Of a DNA stretch of 64,000 bases, positions 1 through 8,871 are shown piece after piece (position 1 is the stretch's first letter; the number at the start of each line of letters is the position of its first letter). The stretch is taken from assembly GCF_006538745.1 (NCBI RefSeq), contig NZ_BJLR01000037.1:1-64000 (forward strand), written 5' to 3'. The notes below the pieces were generated by a model, which worked only from the letters and a program-made list of their open reading frames with translations, was not told the origin of the DNA and ran no database searches. Both the position numbers and the translations under genes were made by a program. This DNA comes from Cellulomonas cellasea (GTDB lineage: Bacteria; Actinomycetota; Actinomycetes; Actinomycetales; Cellulomonadaceae).

Positions 1-1
1 G

Positions 2-361
2 CTCGCGCAGGAGACCGCGCGGGCGACCGAGGACATCGCGCGGCGCGTCGAGGGCATCCAGGAGGACACGCTCGGCGCCGTGACGGCCATCGACCGCATC
101 TCGCAGGTCATCGCTTCGATCAACGACTTCCAGATGACGATCGCCTCGGCGGTCGAGGAGCAGACCGCGACGACGTCCGAGATCAGTCGCAGCGTCGCCG
201 AGGCCGCGACGGGCTCGGGGGAGATCGCCGCGAACATCGCGGCCGTCGCCGGCGCCGCGCAGCTCACCACGCAGGGCGCCGCGGAGTCGCAGCAGGCGGT
301 GTCCGAGCTCGCGACCATGTCGACCGAGCTCAAGACGCTCGTCGGGCGCTTCACGGCCTGA
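2..361 (+). CDS. methyl-accepting chemotaxis protein, C-terminal fragment
   Basis: Only the last 119 codons are in the window; the gene starts before base 1. The protein is the end of an MCP cytoplasmic signalling hairpin: an alanine-, glutamate- and threonine-rich coiled coil with SAVEEQTATTSEISRSV, matching the half of the MCP signal domain that follows the CheA/CheW-contacting tip, and Q/E pairs typical of methylation helices. It ends LKTLVGRFTA, with no CheR-tethering pentapeptide. MCPs relay ligand binding to CheA and hence the flagellar motor. The sensor and membrane segments are upstream and cannot be seen. A strong hairpin lies 70 bases downstream. Confidence 0.9.
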   Translation, partial: LAQETARATEDIARRVEGIQEDTLGAVTAIDRISQVIASINDFQMTIASAVEEQTATTSEISRSVAEAATGSGEIAANIAAVAGAAQLTTQGAAESQQAVSELATMSTELKTLVGRFTA

Positions 362-430
362 GGTCCACCGCGCACACCGTCGGGTGCCGGGCGCACGCAC
401 CGTCGGGTGACGGGCTGCAGGCGCAGGCAC

Positions 431-465
431 CACGGGACCCCCGGTCGTCGACCGGGGGTCCCGTG
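431..465. terminator. bidirectional hairpin between MCP and levansucrase
   Basis: A perfect 15-bp inverted repeat (CACGGGACCCCCGGT, loop CGTCG) lies between the convergent MCP and GH68 genes. There is no U-run, which is common for actinobacterial terminators. It can serve either strand. Confidence 0.75.
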
Positions 466-501
466 CGTGCGGGTGCTGCGGGTGCTGCGGTCAGGTGCGG
501 G

Positions 502-1887
502 TCACCAGGACTCGCCCGCCTCCCGCAGGGCCGGGATGTAGCCGTAGGGGAGGACCCCCGTGAGCTCGGTGTGCGTGCCCTCGACCTCGAGCTGGAGCGT
601 CGGCGCGAGCGTTCCGCCGTAGACGGGGTCCCCGCCGCCGGCGCGCGGGATCGTGTCGATGAAGCTCTCCACGAGGAAGTTCGGCATCACGAAGTGCGAG
701 TAGTTCTGCAGCGGTGCGTCGGCCGGGTTGCCGAGCACGAGCGCGCTCTCGTTGAGCGGGCGGTAGTTGCTGCGCAGGCCGGGGCCGACGAAGCCGTAGA
801 GGCCGTCGGGGCCGGACAGTCCCGGGGCGAACGTGAACTGGTGGCTGATCGTCCACAGGTAGTAGTCGCCGTCGTGCACGACGAGGTGCGGGCGCTCGGT
901 CTGCTGGTTGGTGCACTCGGCGGACAGGACCGGCGGGAGGAGCTCCCACTCGTTCATGTCACGCTCGTAGCCGGTCAGCCTCATCAGCCCGATGTTTCCG
1001 GTGTAGAGGTTGGTCCTCGGCGGGATCACGTGCCCGGCGGGCACCCGGCCGATCTCGCGGCGGTCGCACGTGTGGGTGCCTGCGTTGCCCGGGTTGTTGC
1101 CCTCGAAGAGGATGTAGACGTTGTGGTCGGTGGGGTCACGGAACACGAACGGGTCGCGGAACGCGTAGATGATCGCGTCGGGGACCGCCTGCGACTGCTC
1201 GAGGGTCTGGTAGAGCCGGCCTTCGGCCTCGGCGATGATCTGGTGGTCCTCGAAGCCCGTGAACCACACGCCCTCGTCGTCCGCGTGGATGCGGCCCTGC
1301 GTGTGCGCGAGGCGCTGGAGCGCGTCGGTCGGGTCGATCTCGGTGGGGTTGTCGCGGCCTGAGGCCGTGTAGAAGGCGTCGACCGTCCCGTCGTCGTTGA
1401 CGACGGTCGAGCCTGCCCACTCACGCGAGCCGAACGAGGACCCCTCGGGGAAGACGAGCCCGCCGTAGGTCCAGTTCTGGGCGTCGTCGGAGTAGAAGTA
1501 CCCGATCCGGGCCTGCCAGTGCCGGTCGCCGAAGAAGATGTCGCGGGGTGCGACGAGCGAGAAGATGACGTTCCACCCGCCGTAGGAGACCGGGTTCATG
1601 TCGAGGTCGCTGAGCGGCCAGGTGTCCCAGACCCAGACCTCGTCGGTCATGATCGGGAACTCCTCGGGGATCCGCGGAGTCGTGTTCGACGCGTTGGACT
1701 GGATCTTCAGCGCCTGGGCCCGGGTCCAGTTCGCGGTGTAGTTCGCCGTCGGGTCGTACACGGCGTTGATCGTGACGCCCTCGCCGGAGGGTCGTGGCCT
1801 CTCGAGCGCACCTGCGGGTAGCTGTGCGGCGACGACGAGTGTGCCTGCGAGCGCCCCGTAGAGGGCGCGCCGGATCGTGCGGTTCAT
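502..1887 (-). CDS. secreted GH68 levansucrase/fructosyltransferase
   Basis: 461 aa. Predicted to split sucrose and transfer fructose to levan or to water, outside the cell. Residues 1-28 form a signal peptide (MNRTIRRALYG followed by a hydrophobic stretch and an Ala/Gly-rich cleavage region). GH68 landmarks are present: WDTW at 87-90 (nucleophile Asp88), YAFRDP at 241-246 (transition-state Asp245) and TERPH at 330-334 (acid/base Glu331). The ATG at 1887 is preferred over a longer in-frame start because GGGAGA precedes it and the signal peptide then begins at residue 1. The gene stands next to an aldose epimerase, two LacI repressors and a levanase, but unlike the transporter and levanase its upstream region lacks GACAACGTTGTC. 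Levan synthesis may therefore be controlled separately from levan breakdown. Confidence 0.9.
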   Translation of the reverse strand: MNRTIRRALYGALAGTLVVAAQLPAGALERPRPSGEGVTINAVYDPTANYTANWTRAQALKIQSNASNTTPRIPEEFPIMTDEVWVWDTWPLSDLDMNPVSYGGWNVIFSLVAPRDIFFGDRHWQARIGYFYSDDAQNWTYGGLVFPEGSSFGSREWAGSTVVNDDGTVDAFYTASGRDNPTEIDPTDALQRLAHTQGRIHADDEGVWFTGFEDHQIIAEAEGRLYQTLEQSQAVPDAIIYAFRDPFVFRDPTDHNVYILFEGNNPGNAGTHTCDRREIGRVPAGHVIPPRTNLYTGNIGLMRLTGYERDMNEWELLPPVLSAECTNQQTERPHLVVHDGDYYLWTISHQFTFAPGLSGPDGLYGFVGPGLRSNYRPLNESALVLGNPADAPLQNYSHFVMPNFLVESFIDTIPRAGGGDPVYGGTLAPTLQLEVEGTHTELTGVLPYGYIPALREAGESW

Positions 1888-2261
1888 GTGGTCTCCCGTG
1901 GGACAGGACCGTGGCGGCGCGCGCAGGAGGGGGCTGGCGCCCGGGTGCGTGTGCGTGCCGTGACGATCGCGCCCGTCGACGACGATGTCGGCGGGCATGA
2001 TGCGGATTGGTCGGCGCCGGACGTCACGGCGCGGTGGAGGAGTGGTGTCCTCGTCCCCCTGTCAGGCGGTCGCGAACGACCGGATGTGACCCACCTAACA
2101 CCCGCGTCCGGGGTGCGACAAGGGCGCGGATCGACTCTCACCGCGTTCTCACGCGAAGGTGCGGCGGCCTCCCTGGGGGCGTCCCGGCGCTGACCTGCAC
2201 GCTCGTCCTGGACCGTCGCCCAGGTGCCTTTTCGGGCACGGCCGGGGGTGGCCGCGACCGC
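1888..2261 (-). promoter_or_regulatory. upstream region of the levansucrase gene
   Basis: This 374-bp stretch without a gene separates levansucrase from the aldose epimerase; both are on the minus strand. A weak minus-strand promoter candidate is TTGTCG (2116-2121), an 18-nt spacer and TAGGTG (2092-2097), implying a leader of about 200 nt. No LacI-type 12-mer is present. The call is tentative. Confidence 0.3.
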
Positions 2262-3218
2262 CTACGCGGGGACCGGCTCGAGCTCGACGACGAAGCCGAA
2301 CGAGCGCCGCTCACCGGGCTCGAGGCGGATCGCCGCGGCCTGGTCGGGCCGGTTGAACGCGTCGGTCATGACCTCGACGGGCTCGACGGCGAGCGACGCG
2401 CGCCGGTCACGGCCCAGCGTGTCGCCCGTGAACACGTGCACCAGGCCGCGGTCCTGCCGCAGCACGAGGCGGGTGCCCGCCGGGTCCCGCACGACCGTCG
2501 GGAGCGCCGGGTCGAGCCCGCCGAACGCCGCGTCGAGCACGGCGTCGCCGAGCGGGTGCCACGCGGGCGCGTCGACGTCCGCGAACGCGTCGGCGCCCGG
2601 GAGCGGGAGGAGCGCGTCGTCGGTGCGCACCCCGACCGACGCGGGGACGTCGAGGTCGAGGTCGTCGACCCGGGCCGTGCCCGGCAGCCGGAAGTACGGG
2701 TGCCAGCCGCTCGCGTACGGCGCGGCGACGTCGCCGACGTTGTGCCCCGTGATCTCGACCGCGAGCGTGCGCGGCCCGAGCGTGTACGTGACCTCGACGA
2801 CCACGGCGAACGGGTAGCCGACGGCAGGGGAGTCCGCGAGCGCCGTGCAGCGCAGTCGCAGCGAGGCACGCTCGTCGCCGGTGTCGACGCCGGTCCGGGC
2901 CGCGTCGGTGCGCTCGACGACCTCGAACGGCAGCGTGCGCACGAGCCCGTGGTAGACCGTGCGGTCCGTCGCGCCGGGCGCGAGGTCGTGCTCGGCGCCG
3001 TCGAACGAGTAGCGCGCATCGGCGACCCGGTTGCAGAACGGCGCCATGATCCCGTTGCGGACCCCGTTCTGGTCCTCGAGCTCGGCGTCGTCCCGGTACC
3101 CGTCGAGCAGGTCCCACGGTGCGCCGCCGTGCGGGACGAGCCACCGCAGCGGCGTCGCGCCGAGCAGGGCCACGTGCAGCTCGGCGTCCCCTGCGCGCAG
3201 GACCTCGGTCTGGGTCAT
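2262..3218 (-). CDS. aldose 1-epimerase family protein (galactose mutarotase-like)
   Basis: 318 aa, no signal peptide, cytoplasmic. The family interconverts alpha and beta anomers of aldoses. Family features seen: RNGIMAPFCNRV near residues 54-65, the catalytic histidine context GWHPYF (His173), and LAVEPVEVM near residues 276-284 carrying the general-base glutamate region. Its ATG overlaps the stop of the upstream lacI-type gene as ATGA (3215-3218), so the two are translationally coupled and the enzyme is made with the repressor. The substrate is unknown; the context (sugar transporter, levanase) suggests the sugar brought in by the neighbouring ABC system. Confidence 0.85.
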   Translation of the reverse strand: MTQTEVLRAGDAELHVALLGATPLRWLVPHGGAPWDLLDGYRDDAELEDQNGVRNGIMAPFCNRVADARYSFDGAEHDLAPGATDRTVYHGLVRTLPFEVVERTDAARTGVDTGDERASLRLRCTALADSPAVGYPFAVVVEVTYTLGPRTLAVEITGHNVGDVAAPYASGWHPYFRLPGTARVDDLDLDVPASVGVRTDDALLPLPGADAFADVDAPAWHPLGDAVLDAAFGGLDPALPTVVRDPAGTRLVLRQDRGLVHVFTGDTLGRDRRASLAVEPVEVMTDAFNRPDQAAAIRLEPGERRSFGFVVELEPVPA

Positions 3219-4330
3219 CCCCGGCTCCCCGTGTCGACTGTCTCGAGCGTACGGGCCGGGCGCCCGGCGGCGGCGTCGGCGGGTGGGGCGATCTCGCCGG
3301 AGCCGCGCTCGACGAGGCGGGTGGGCAGGACGATGCGTTCGGGCGGCAGGTCGGGGTCGGCGAGGCGCGCGAAGACGCGTTCGGCGGCGGCGCGCCCGAT
3401 GTCGGCCGGGCTCTGGGCGACGACGGTGACGCCCGGTTCGACGAGGTCGGCGAGGGCGAAGTCGTCGAAGCCGACGAGGGCGACGGTGTGCTGGGCGCCC
3501 AGCTCGCGCAGCGCGCGGATCGCGCCGATGGTGACGAGGTTCTGGCTCGTGAACAGCGCGGTCGGCGGCTCGGGGGCGCTCAGCAGCTCACGCGTGGCGG
3601 TGAGCGCGGCGTCCGCGTCGTGCAGGTCGCCGATCTCGAGCCGCTCGTCGGCCGCGACCCCCGCGGCGTGCAGCGCCCGGCGGTAGCCCTCGTGGCGCTG
3701 GCGGGCCGTGGCGATCTGCCCGAGGTCCCCGAGGAAGGCGATCCGGCGGTGGCCGTGCGCCAGCAGGTGGGCGGTCGCGACCTCGGCGCCGGCGACGTTG
3801 TCGACCACGACGCTGTCGACGTCGATGCCGACGGGCGGGCGGTCGACCATGACGACGGGCGTGCCGGTCTCGAGCTCGGCGCGCAGGTACGTCTGGTCGC
3901 CGGCGGTCGCGGTGATGATGAGCCCGTCGACCCGTCGTGAGGTGAAGGCGGCGACGAGCGCGCGCTCGCGGCGGGGGTCCTCGTCGGTGCTCGCGGAGAA
4001 GACCGCGACGCGGCGCTCCTCGGCGACGTCCTCGACGGCCCGGTGGATCGCGGCACAGAACGGGTTGTCGACGCTCGCGAGCAGCAGCCCGAGGCTCATG
4101 GACCGCCGGCCCGAGCGGCGCAGGTTGCCCGCGATGAGGTCCGGCTGGAAGCTCAGCGCCTCCGCGGCGCGCTCGACGCGCTCGGCCATTGCTGCGGAGA
4201 CGCCGGGCTCGCCGTTGACGACGCGCGAGACGGTCTTGATCCCCACGCCCGCGAGCGCGGCGACGTCCTTCATCGTGGCTCGGGGGCGGTGCGCGACCGG
4301 ACCGCTCGCGCTCCCGGACGTCCGTGTCAT
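3215..4330 (-). CDS. LacI-family transcriptional repressor (paralog 1)
   Basis: 371 aa. The LacI-type helix-turn-helix lies near residues 20-66 (MKDVAALAGVGIKTVSRVV, then the NGEPGVS hinge-side segment), followed by a periplasmic-binding-like ligand domain. Divergent from the ABC sugar transporter; the 309-bp gap between them holds two GACAACGTTGTC palindromes, the probable operators. Its second half is nearly identical to the LacI paralog at 13986-15053, including at DNA level over the last ~100 bases, pointing to recent duplication or gene conversion. The ATG at 4330 was chosen because TAGGGT ends 8 nt upstream, compatible with a leaderless transcript; no good ribosome-binding site is seen. 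The effector is probably a fructose-type sugar (inference). Confidence 0.9.
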   Translation of the reverse strand: MTRTSGSASGPVAHRPRATMKDVAALAGVGIKTVSRVVNGEPGVSAAMAERVERAAEALSFQPDLIAGNLRRSGRRSMSLGLLLASVDNPFCAAIHRAVEDVAEERRVAVFSASTDEDPRRERALVAAFTSRRVDGLIITATAGDQTYLRAELETGTPVVMVDRPPVGIDVDSVVVDNVAGAEVATAHLLAHGHRRIAFLGDLGQIATARQRHEGYRRALHAAGVAADERLEIGDLHDADAALTATRELLSAPEPPTALFTSQNLVTIGAIRALRELGAQHTVALVGFDDFALADLVEPGVTVVAQSPADIGRAAAERVFARLADPDLPPERIVLPTRLVERGSGEIAPPADAAAGRPARTLETVDTGSRG

Positions 4331-4470
4331 GGCACGTGACCCTATCGCCTCGGCCTCGCGCGCCCCGTGGGGCTGCGGCCGACCGGGGGACCTGCGGCTG
4401 ACCTGGACGGACGCCCCACCCGGGCGGCGGCGGCGGCGCGCGACGAGGCGGCCGACGCACGGGAGGCGGG

Positions 4471-4484
4471 AGACAACGTTGTCT
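4471..4484. promoter_or_regulatory. LacI-type operator O1 of the transporter operon
   Basis: Perfect 14-bp palindrome AGACAACGTTGTCT with the CG centre typical of LacI-family sites. It lies about 30 bp upstream of the transporter -35 box. The same 12-bp core occurs at 4551, 11213, 11251 and 15085. Confidence 0.8.
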
Positions 4485-4514
4485 ACTCGTGACCTCCCGA
4501 AGGGGCAGAACGCC

Positions 4515-4544
4515 TTGACTTGCCCGAGAAGCGGCGGGTACAAA
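4515..4544 (+). promoter_or_regulatory. sigma70-type promoter of the sugar ABC transporter operon
   Basis: TTGACT (4515-4520), an 18-nt spacer, TACAAA (4539-4544). The predicted start point near 4551 falls on operator O2, so repressor binding there would block initiation. Confidence 0.75.
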
Positions 4545-4550
4545 GGCCCA

Positions 4551-4562
4551 GACAACGTTGTC
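4551..4562. promoter_or_regulatory. LacI-type operator O2 at the transcription start
   Basis: GACAACGTTGTC lies directly after the -10 box of the transporter promoter. Its centre is 79 bp from that of O1, leaving room for looping by a LacI dimer or tetramer. Confidence 0.8.
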
Positions 4563-4639
4563 AGCGCCACGGCGCCGACCACACCAGGCGAGCGGGACCC
4601 ACCCCGTCGCCCCGACCGCACGGCGCCCGGGAGGCCACG

Positions 4640-6190
4640 ATGGACGGCGACGCACGCGTCATCCTCGAGATGCGGCACATCACCAAGGAGTTCCCCGGGG
4701 TCCGGGCGCTCGACGACGTGACCATGCAGGTCCGCGTCGGCGACATCCACGCGATCTGCGGGGAGAACGGCGCCGGCAAGTCGACCCTCATGAAGATCCT
4801 GTCCGGGGTGTACCCGCACGGGACCTACGGCGGCCAGGTCGTCTTCCAGGGCGAGGAGGTCGCGTTCACGGGCATCAAGTCCTCCGAGCACGCGGGCATC
4901 GTGATCATCCACCAGGAGCTCGCGCTCATCCCCGAGCTGTCGATCGTCGAGAACATCTTCCTCGGCAACGAGATCGTCAGCCGCGGGCTCATCGACTGGG
5001 ACGCCGCGCGGCGCCGCACGCTCGACCTGCTCGCACGGGTGGGCCTCTCGGTCGACCCGAAGACCGCGATCAAGAACCTCGGCGTCGGCCAGCAGCAGCT
5101 CGTCGAGATCGCCAAGGCGCTGTCCAAGGACGTCCGGCTGCTGATCCTCGACGAGCCCACCTCGGCGCTCAACGAGGACGACTCGGCGAACCTGCTCGAG
5201 CTCATGCGCGGCCTCAAGGCCCGCGGGATCACCTCGATCATGATCTCGCACAAGCTCAACGAGATCGCCGCGGTCGCGGACGCCGTGACCGTGATTCGCG
5301 ACGGCCGCACGGTCGAGACCTACGAGGTCGAGGCCGGACACGTCGACGAGGACCGCATCATCCGCGCGATGGTCGGGCGGTCGATCGAGAACCGCTACCC
5401 CGAGCACACCCCGACGATCGGGGAGACCGTGCTCGAGGTGCGGGGCTGGAACGTCGAGCACCCCGCGGTGCCCGGCCGCCTCATCTGCAAGGACTCGGCC
5501 TTCCACGTCCGGGCCGGGGAGATCGTCGGCTTCGCGGGCCTCATGGGCGCGGGCCGCACCGAGCTCGCGCGCTCGATCTTCGGCCGCAGCTACGGCACGT
5601 TCCTCTCCGGGCAGCTGCTGCTCCGGGGCCGCGAGGTCCAGGCGCCGACCGTCGCGTCCGCGATCCGGCAGGGCCTGGCCTACGTGCCCGAGGACCGCAA
5701 GAACCTCGGGCTCAACCTGCTCGACACCATCAAGCGCACGACGATCTCCGCGAACCTGCGGGCGATCGTCCGGCGCGGGCTGCTCGACTTCGACAAGGAG
5801 CGGGCGGTCGCCGAGCGCTACCGCAAGTCCCTGCGGATCAAGACCTCGACGGTCGACGCCGGAGTCACGACCCTGTCCGGGGGCAACCAGCAGAAGGTCG
5901 TGCTGGCCAAGTGGATGTTCCCCGACCCCGACGTGCTGATCCTCGACGAGCCGACGCGCGGCATCGACGTCGGCGCCAAGTACGAGATCTACCGGCTGAT
6001 CCAGTCGCTCGCCGACGAGGGCAAGGCCGTCGTCCTGATCTCCTCCGAGCTGCCCGAGCTCCTCGGGCTCAGCGACCGGATCTACACCATCTGCGAGGGC
6101 CGGGTCACGGGCGTGGTGGACGCGCGCGAGGCCGACCAGGAGCAGCTCATGCGGATGATGACCACCACGTCCTCGGCGCCTGCGCGCTGA
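4640..6190 (+). CDS. sugar ABC transporter ATP-binding protein (GguA/XylG type)
   Basis: 516 aa with two fused ATPase halves, as in the MmsA/XylG/RbsA class. The first half has Walker A GENGAGKST (41-49), the signature-like NLGVGQQQ and Walker B LLILDEPTSAL. The second half has TLSGGNQQKVVLAKW followed by LILDEPTRGID, and has the usual degenerate Walker A of this class (GLMGAGRTEL). It powers import of a monosaccharide with the permease and binding protein that follow. The start ATG has GGGAGG five bases upstream; a longer reading frame upstream of it would run through the operator. First gene of a three-gene operon under GACAACGTTGTC control. Confidence 0.92.
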   Translation: MDGDARVILEMRHITKEFPGVRALDDVTMQVRVGDIHAICGENGAGKSTLMKILSGVYPHGTYGGQVVFQGEEVAFTGIKSSEHAGIVIIHQELALIPELSIVENIFLGNEIVSRGLIDWDAARRRTLDLLARVGLSVDPKTAIKNLGVGQQQLVEIAKALSKDVRLLILDEPTSALNEDDSANLLELMRGLKARGITSIMISHKLNEIAAVADAVTVIRDGRTVETYEVEAGHVDEDRIIRAMVGRSIENRYPEHTPTIGETVLEVRGWNVEHPAVPGRLICKDSAFHVRAGEIVGFAGLMGAGRTELARSIFGRSYGTFLSGQLLLRGREVQAPTVASAIRQGLAYVPEDRKNLGLNLLDTIKRTTISANLRAIVRRGLLDFDKERAVAERYRKSLRIKTSTVDAGVTTLSGGNQQKVVLAKWMFPDPDVLILDEPTRGIDVGAKYEIYRLIQSLADEGKAVVLISSELPELLGLSDRIYTICEGRVTGVVDAREADQEQLMRMMTTTSSAPAR

Positions 6191-6216
6191 CGGCCCGGAC
6201 AGACGAGAGAACCTCG

Positions 6217-7578
6217 ATGACGTCACTCAAGCAGGTCCTCGGCGGGGACTACCGCCAGTTCACGATGGTCTTCGCGCTCATCGCGCTGCTCGTCGGCTTC
6301 AACATCGCGTCCGACGGGCGCATGCTCACCCCGTCCAACTTCCAGAACCTGCTTTCGGGGAACGCCTACGTGCTCATCCTCGCGATCGGGATGGTCATGG
6401 TCATCGTGATCGGCCAGATCGACCTGTCGGTCGGGTCGGTCGCGGGCGTCGTCGGGATGGTCGTCGCCCTCACGTCCCGCGACTGGGGCATCCCGTGGTG
6501 GGCCGCGACGCTGCTCGGGCTCGCCTGCGGCGTGCTGATCGGCATGTGGCACGGGTTCTGGCTCGCGAAGATCGGGATCCCGGGGTTCATCACGACCCTC
6601 GCCGGGATGATGATCTTCCGCGGCGTCGTGATCTGGATGAGCCAGTCGATCAGTGTCCCCGTGCCCGACGAGCTGCGCGTGCTCGGCTCCGGCTACCTGC
6701 CCGAGTGGGGCCCCGCGTTCACGCAGATGAACAACTCGACGCTGCTGCTGGGCCTGCTCGGGATCGCCGCGTTCGCGTGGGGCGAGTTGCGCAAGCACCG
6801 CCGGCTCGTCGCCTCGGGCGAGGAGGAGTCGGTCCCGCTGTGGCCCGTGCTCATCCGGGTCGTGCTCGTCGCCGCGGTCATCGGGTACGTCACCTGGCTG
6901 TTCGGCAGCGGGCGCCCCGGCACGTCGTTCCCGGTGCCCGGGCTCATCCTCGTGGCGCTCGTGATCGTCTACCACACCATCACGCAGCGGACGACGTTCG
7001 GCCGCCACATCTACGCGGTCGGCGGCAACCGCGCGGCGGCGGCCCTCTCCGGGGTCAACACCAAGCGCACGTACTTCCTCGTCATGACGAACATGTCGTT
7101 CCTCGCGGCGCTCGCCGGGATCATGTTCGTCGGGCGTGCGACCTCGGCCGGACCCTCCGACGGCACCGCGTGGGAGCTCGACGCGATCGCGGCAGTGTTC
7201 ATCGGCGGCGCGGCGGTCTCGGGCGGCATCGGCACCGTGCTCGCGTCGATGGTCGGCGGCCTCGTCATGGCCGTCCTCAACAGCGGCCTCATGCTCATGG
7301 GCGTCGGGGCCGACCGCACGCAGGTCATCAAGGGCCTCGTGCTCCTCGCCGCCGTCGCGTTCGACGTCTACAACAAGGAGCAGGGCCGCCCGTCCATCAC
7401 CGGCCTGCTCTTCGGGAAGAAGAACGCGCCCGGGCCGTCGCTGCCGGAGGCGCCGACCGGCCCGGCGGAGCCCGCCGGCGTCGGGCCGGTCATGCCGGAC
7501 CTCGGCACGGGCGACGCGTCCGCGCCCGCGTCGGGTACGGAGCCCGCCGCACCCGTCCGGACCCGGGGTCCCGCCTGA
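6217..7578 (+). CDS. sugar ABC transporter permease (GguB/XylH type)
   Basis: 453 aa polytopic membrane protein with about ten hydrophobic segments. The BPD_transp_2-type motif IGQIDLSVGSVAGVVGM follows the second or third segment, and AVGGNRAAAALSGV lies in the conserved cytoplasmic loop that contacts the ATPase. The long size, with an inserted segment near residues 185-235, and a Pro/Ala-rich C-tail fit the GguB/XylH branch rather than RbsC. It starts 26 bases after the ATPase stop with GAGAGA upstream. It forms the membrane channel of the importer. Confidence 0.92.
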   Translation: MTSLKQVLGGDYRQFTMVFALIALLVGFNIASDGRMLTPSNFQNLLSGNAYVLILAIGMVMVIVIGQIDLSVGSVAGVVGMVVALTSRDWGIPWWAATLLGLACGVLIGMWHGFWLAKIGIPGFITTLAGMMIFRGVVIWMSQSISVPVPDELRVLGSGYLPEWGPAFTQMNNSTLLLGLLGIAAFAWGELRKHRRLVASGEEESVPLWPVLIRVVLVAAVIGYVTWLFGSGRPGTSFPVPGLILVALVIVYHTITQRTTFGRHIYAVGGNRAAAALSGVNTKRTYFLVMTNMSFLAALAGIMFVGRATSAGPSDGTAWELDAIAAVFIGGAAVSGGIGTVLASMVGGLVMAVLNSGLMLMGVGADRTQVIKGLVLLAAVAFDVYNKEQGRPSITGLLFGKKNAPGPSLPEAPTGPAEPAGVGPVMPDLGTGDASAPASGTEPAAPVRTRGPA

Positions 7579-7600
7579 CCTGCCCGCCCGACCTCCGCAC

Positions 7601-7639
7601 CCCGCACGACCACCCCGCACGACCACCCCGCACGACCAC
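7601..7639. repeat. three tandem 13-bp repeats in the operon
   Basis: Three perfect copies of CCCGCACGACCAC in the 149-base gap between permease and binding-protein genes. The function is unknown. They could alter mRNA decay or processing and so the ratio of binding protein to membrane components. Confidence 0.7.
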
Positions 7640-7727
7640 CCAGGCCGTACGCACCCCGGCCTGCGGGCCGTCACGCCCGCAGGCATCCCCCAGGCGACGA
7701 GCGTCGCCCATGAGAAGGAGCTCTCCG

Positions 7728-8816
7728 ATGAAGAAGACATCCCTGAACCTGGTGGCGCTGGCCACGGCCTCCGTGCTGGTGCTCAGCGCGTGCGGCGGCG
7801 GCCGCGAGGGCACGGCCGCCGGCGGCGAGGAGGCCGCGGGCTTCGCCGAGGACGCCGTCATCGGCGTCTCGCTGCCGTGGCTCGGCACCCAGAACTGGAA
7901 GGAGGCCGAGACGTTGTTCACCGAGCAGCTGACCCAGGCGGGCTTCGAGCCGCTCGTCCAGGCCGCCGACAACAAGGTCACGCAGCAGCAGCAGCAGATC
8001 GAGGCGATGATCGAGCGCGGCGCCGAGGTCATCGTCGTCGGCCCCGTGGACGGCACCCAGCTCGGGAGCGTGCTCGAGCGCGCGGCCGACGCCGGCATCG
8101 CGGTGATCGGCTACGACCGCCTCATCGAGAACACCGAGGCCGTCGACGGCGTCGTCCAGTTCGGCAGCATCCGCACCGGCGAGCTCCAGGGCCAGTCCCT
8201 GCTCGACGGGCTCGCCGCCCGCGCCGGGGAGCCCCCGTACTCGATCGAGCTGTTCGGCGGCGGCCCGGCCGACCCGAATGCCCCGAACTTCTTCGAGGGC
8301 GCGATGTCGGTGCTGCAGCCGAAGATCGACGACGGCACGCTCGTCGTCGGCTCCGGTCAGACCGACTTCACGCAGGCGGCGACGCCCGACTGGGACAACG
8401 CCAAGGCGCAGGCCCGCATGGACTCGCTGCTCTCGGGCTTCTACAGCGGCTCCGAGGTCGACGGGGTGCTCTCGCCCAACGACGGCATCGCGCGCGCCAT
8501 CCTCACGTCCGCGCAGCAGGCGGGCCAGCCCCTGCCGGTCGTGACCGGCCTCGACGCCGAGAACGAGTCGATCGTCTCGATCTGGAAGGACGAGCAGTGG
8601 TCGACCGTCGCGAAGCCGACGACCGACCTGGTCGGCAAGACGGTCGAGCTCATCCAGGCGCTCCAGGCCGGCGAGGAGATGCCCGACGCCGACGAGATGG
8701 TCGACAACGGCAAGACCGACGTCAACGTCTACCAGCTCGACCCGGTCGTCGTGACGAAGGAGAACGCGCAGGAGGTCTTCGCGGACGACGAGGCGCGCCT
8801 CGCGCTGCTGAAGTAA
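7728..8816 (+). CDS. sugar-binding lipoprotein (ChvE-type)
   Basis: 362 aa. Signal peptide with lipobox LSAC (Cys22) followed by a Gly/Glu linker, so it is anchored on the outer face of the membrane. The body is a periplasmic-binding-protein-1-like fold with DNKVTQQQQQIEAMIERGA and VVGPVDGT, which match ChvE/XylF-type binding proteins. It delivers a monosaccharide to the GguAB-like permease. AGAAGGAG lies seven bases before the ATG. Unusually for such operons it is last rather than first, separated from the permease by a repeat-bearing 149-base spacer. ChvE relatives bind arabinose, xylose, glucose or galactose; the levanase link makes fructose equally plausible. Confidence 0.9.
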   Translation: MKKTSLNLVALATASVLVLSACGGGREGTAAGGEEAAGFAEDAVIGVSLPWLGTQNWKEAETLFTEQLTQAGFEPLVQAADNKVTQQQQQIEAMIERGAEVIVVGPVDGTQLGSVLERAADAGIAVIGYDRLIENTEAVDGVVQFGSIRTGELQGQSLLDGLAARAGEPPYSIELFGGGPADPNAPNFFEGAMSVLQPKIDDGTLVVGSGQTDFTQAATPDWDNAKAQARMDSLLSGFYSGSEVDGVLSPNDGIARAILTSAQQAGQPLPVVTGLDAENESIVSIWKDEQWSTVAKPTTDLVGKTVELIQALQAGEEMPDADEMVDNGKTDVNVYQLDPVVVTKENAQEVFADDEARLALLK

Positions 8817-8829
8817 CGCGCACCCGGTC

Positions 8830-8869
8830 GACGAGCCCCGCCCCCACCCGTTGGGGGGCGGGGCTCGTC
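8830..8869. terminator. bidirectional terminator after the transporter operon
   Basis: A 16-bp stem (GACGAGCCCCGCCCCC and its complement) with an 8-nt loop lies between convergent genes. No U-run. Confidence 0.8.
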
Positions 8870-8871
8870 CG

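Noticed and set aside
4471-4562. SOS boxes at GACAACGTTGTC
   Set aside because: Arms do not match GAAC-N4-GTTC. The CG-centred palindrome next to two LacI genes is a far better LacI-family operator.
3215-6226. A 1003-codon minus-strand frame covering lacI-1 and the region antisense to the ABC ATPase
   Set aside because: Only the last 371 codons form a LacI protein. The upstream part is antisense to a clear ATPase and has Asp/Glu/Arg-rich low-complexity content.
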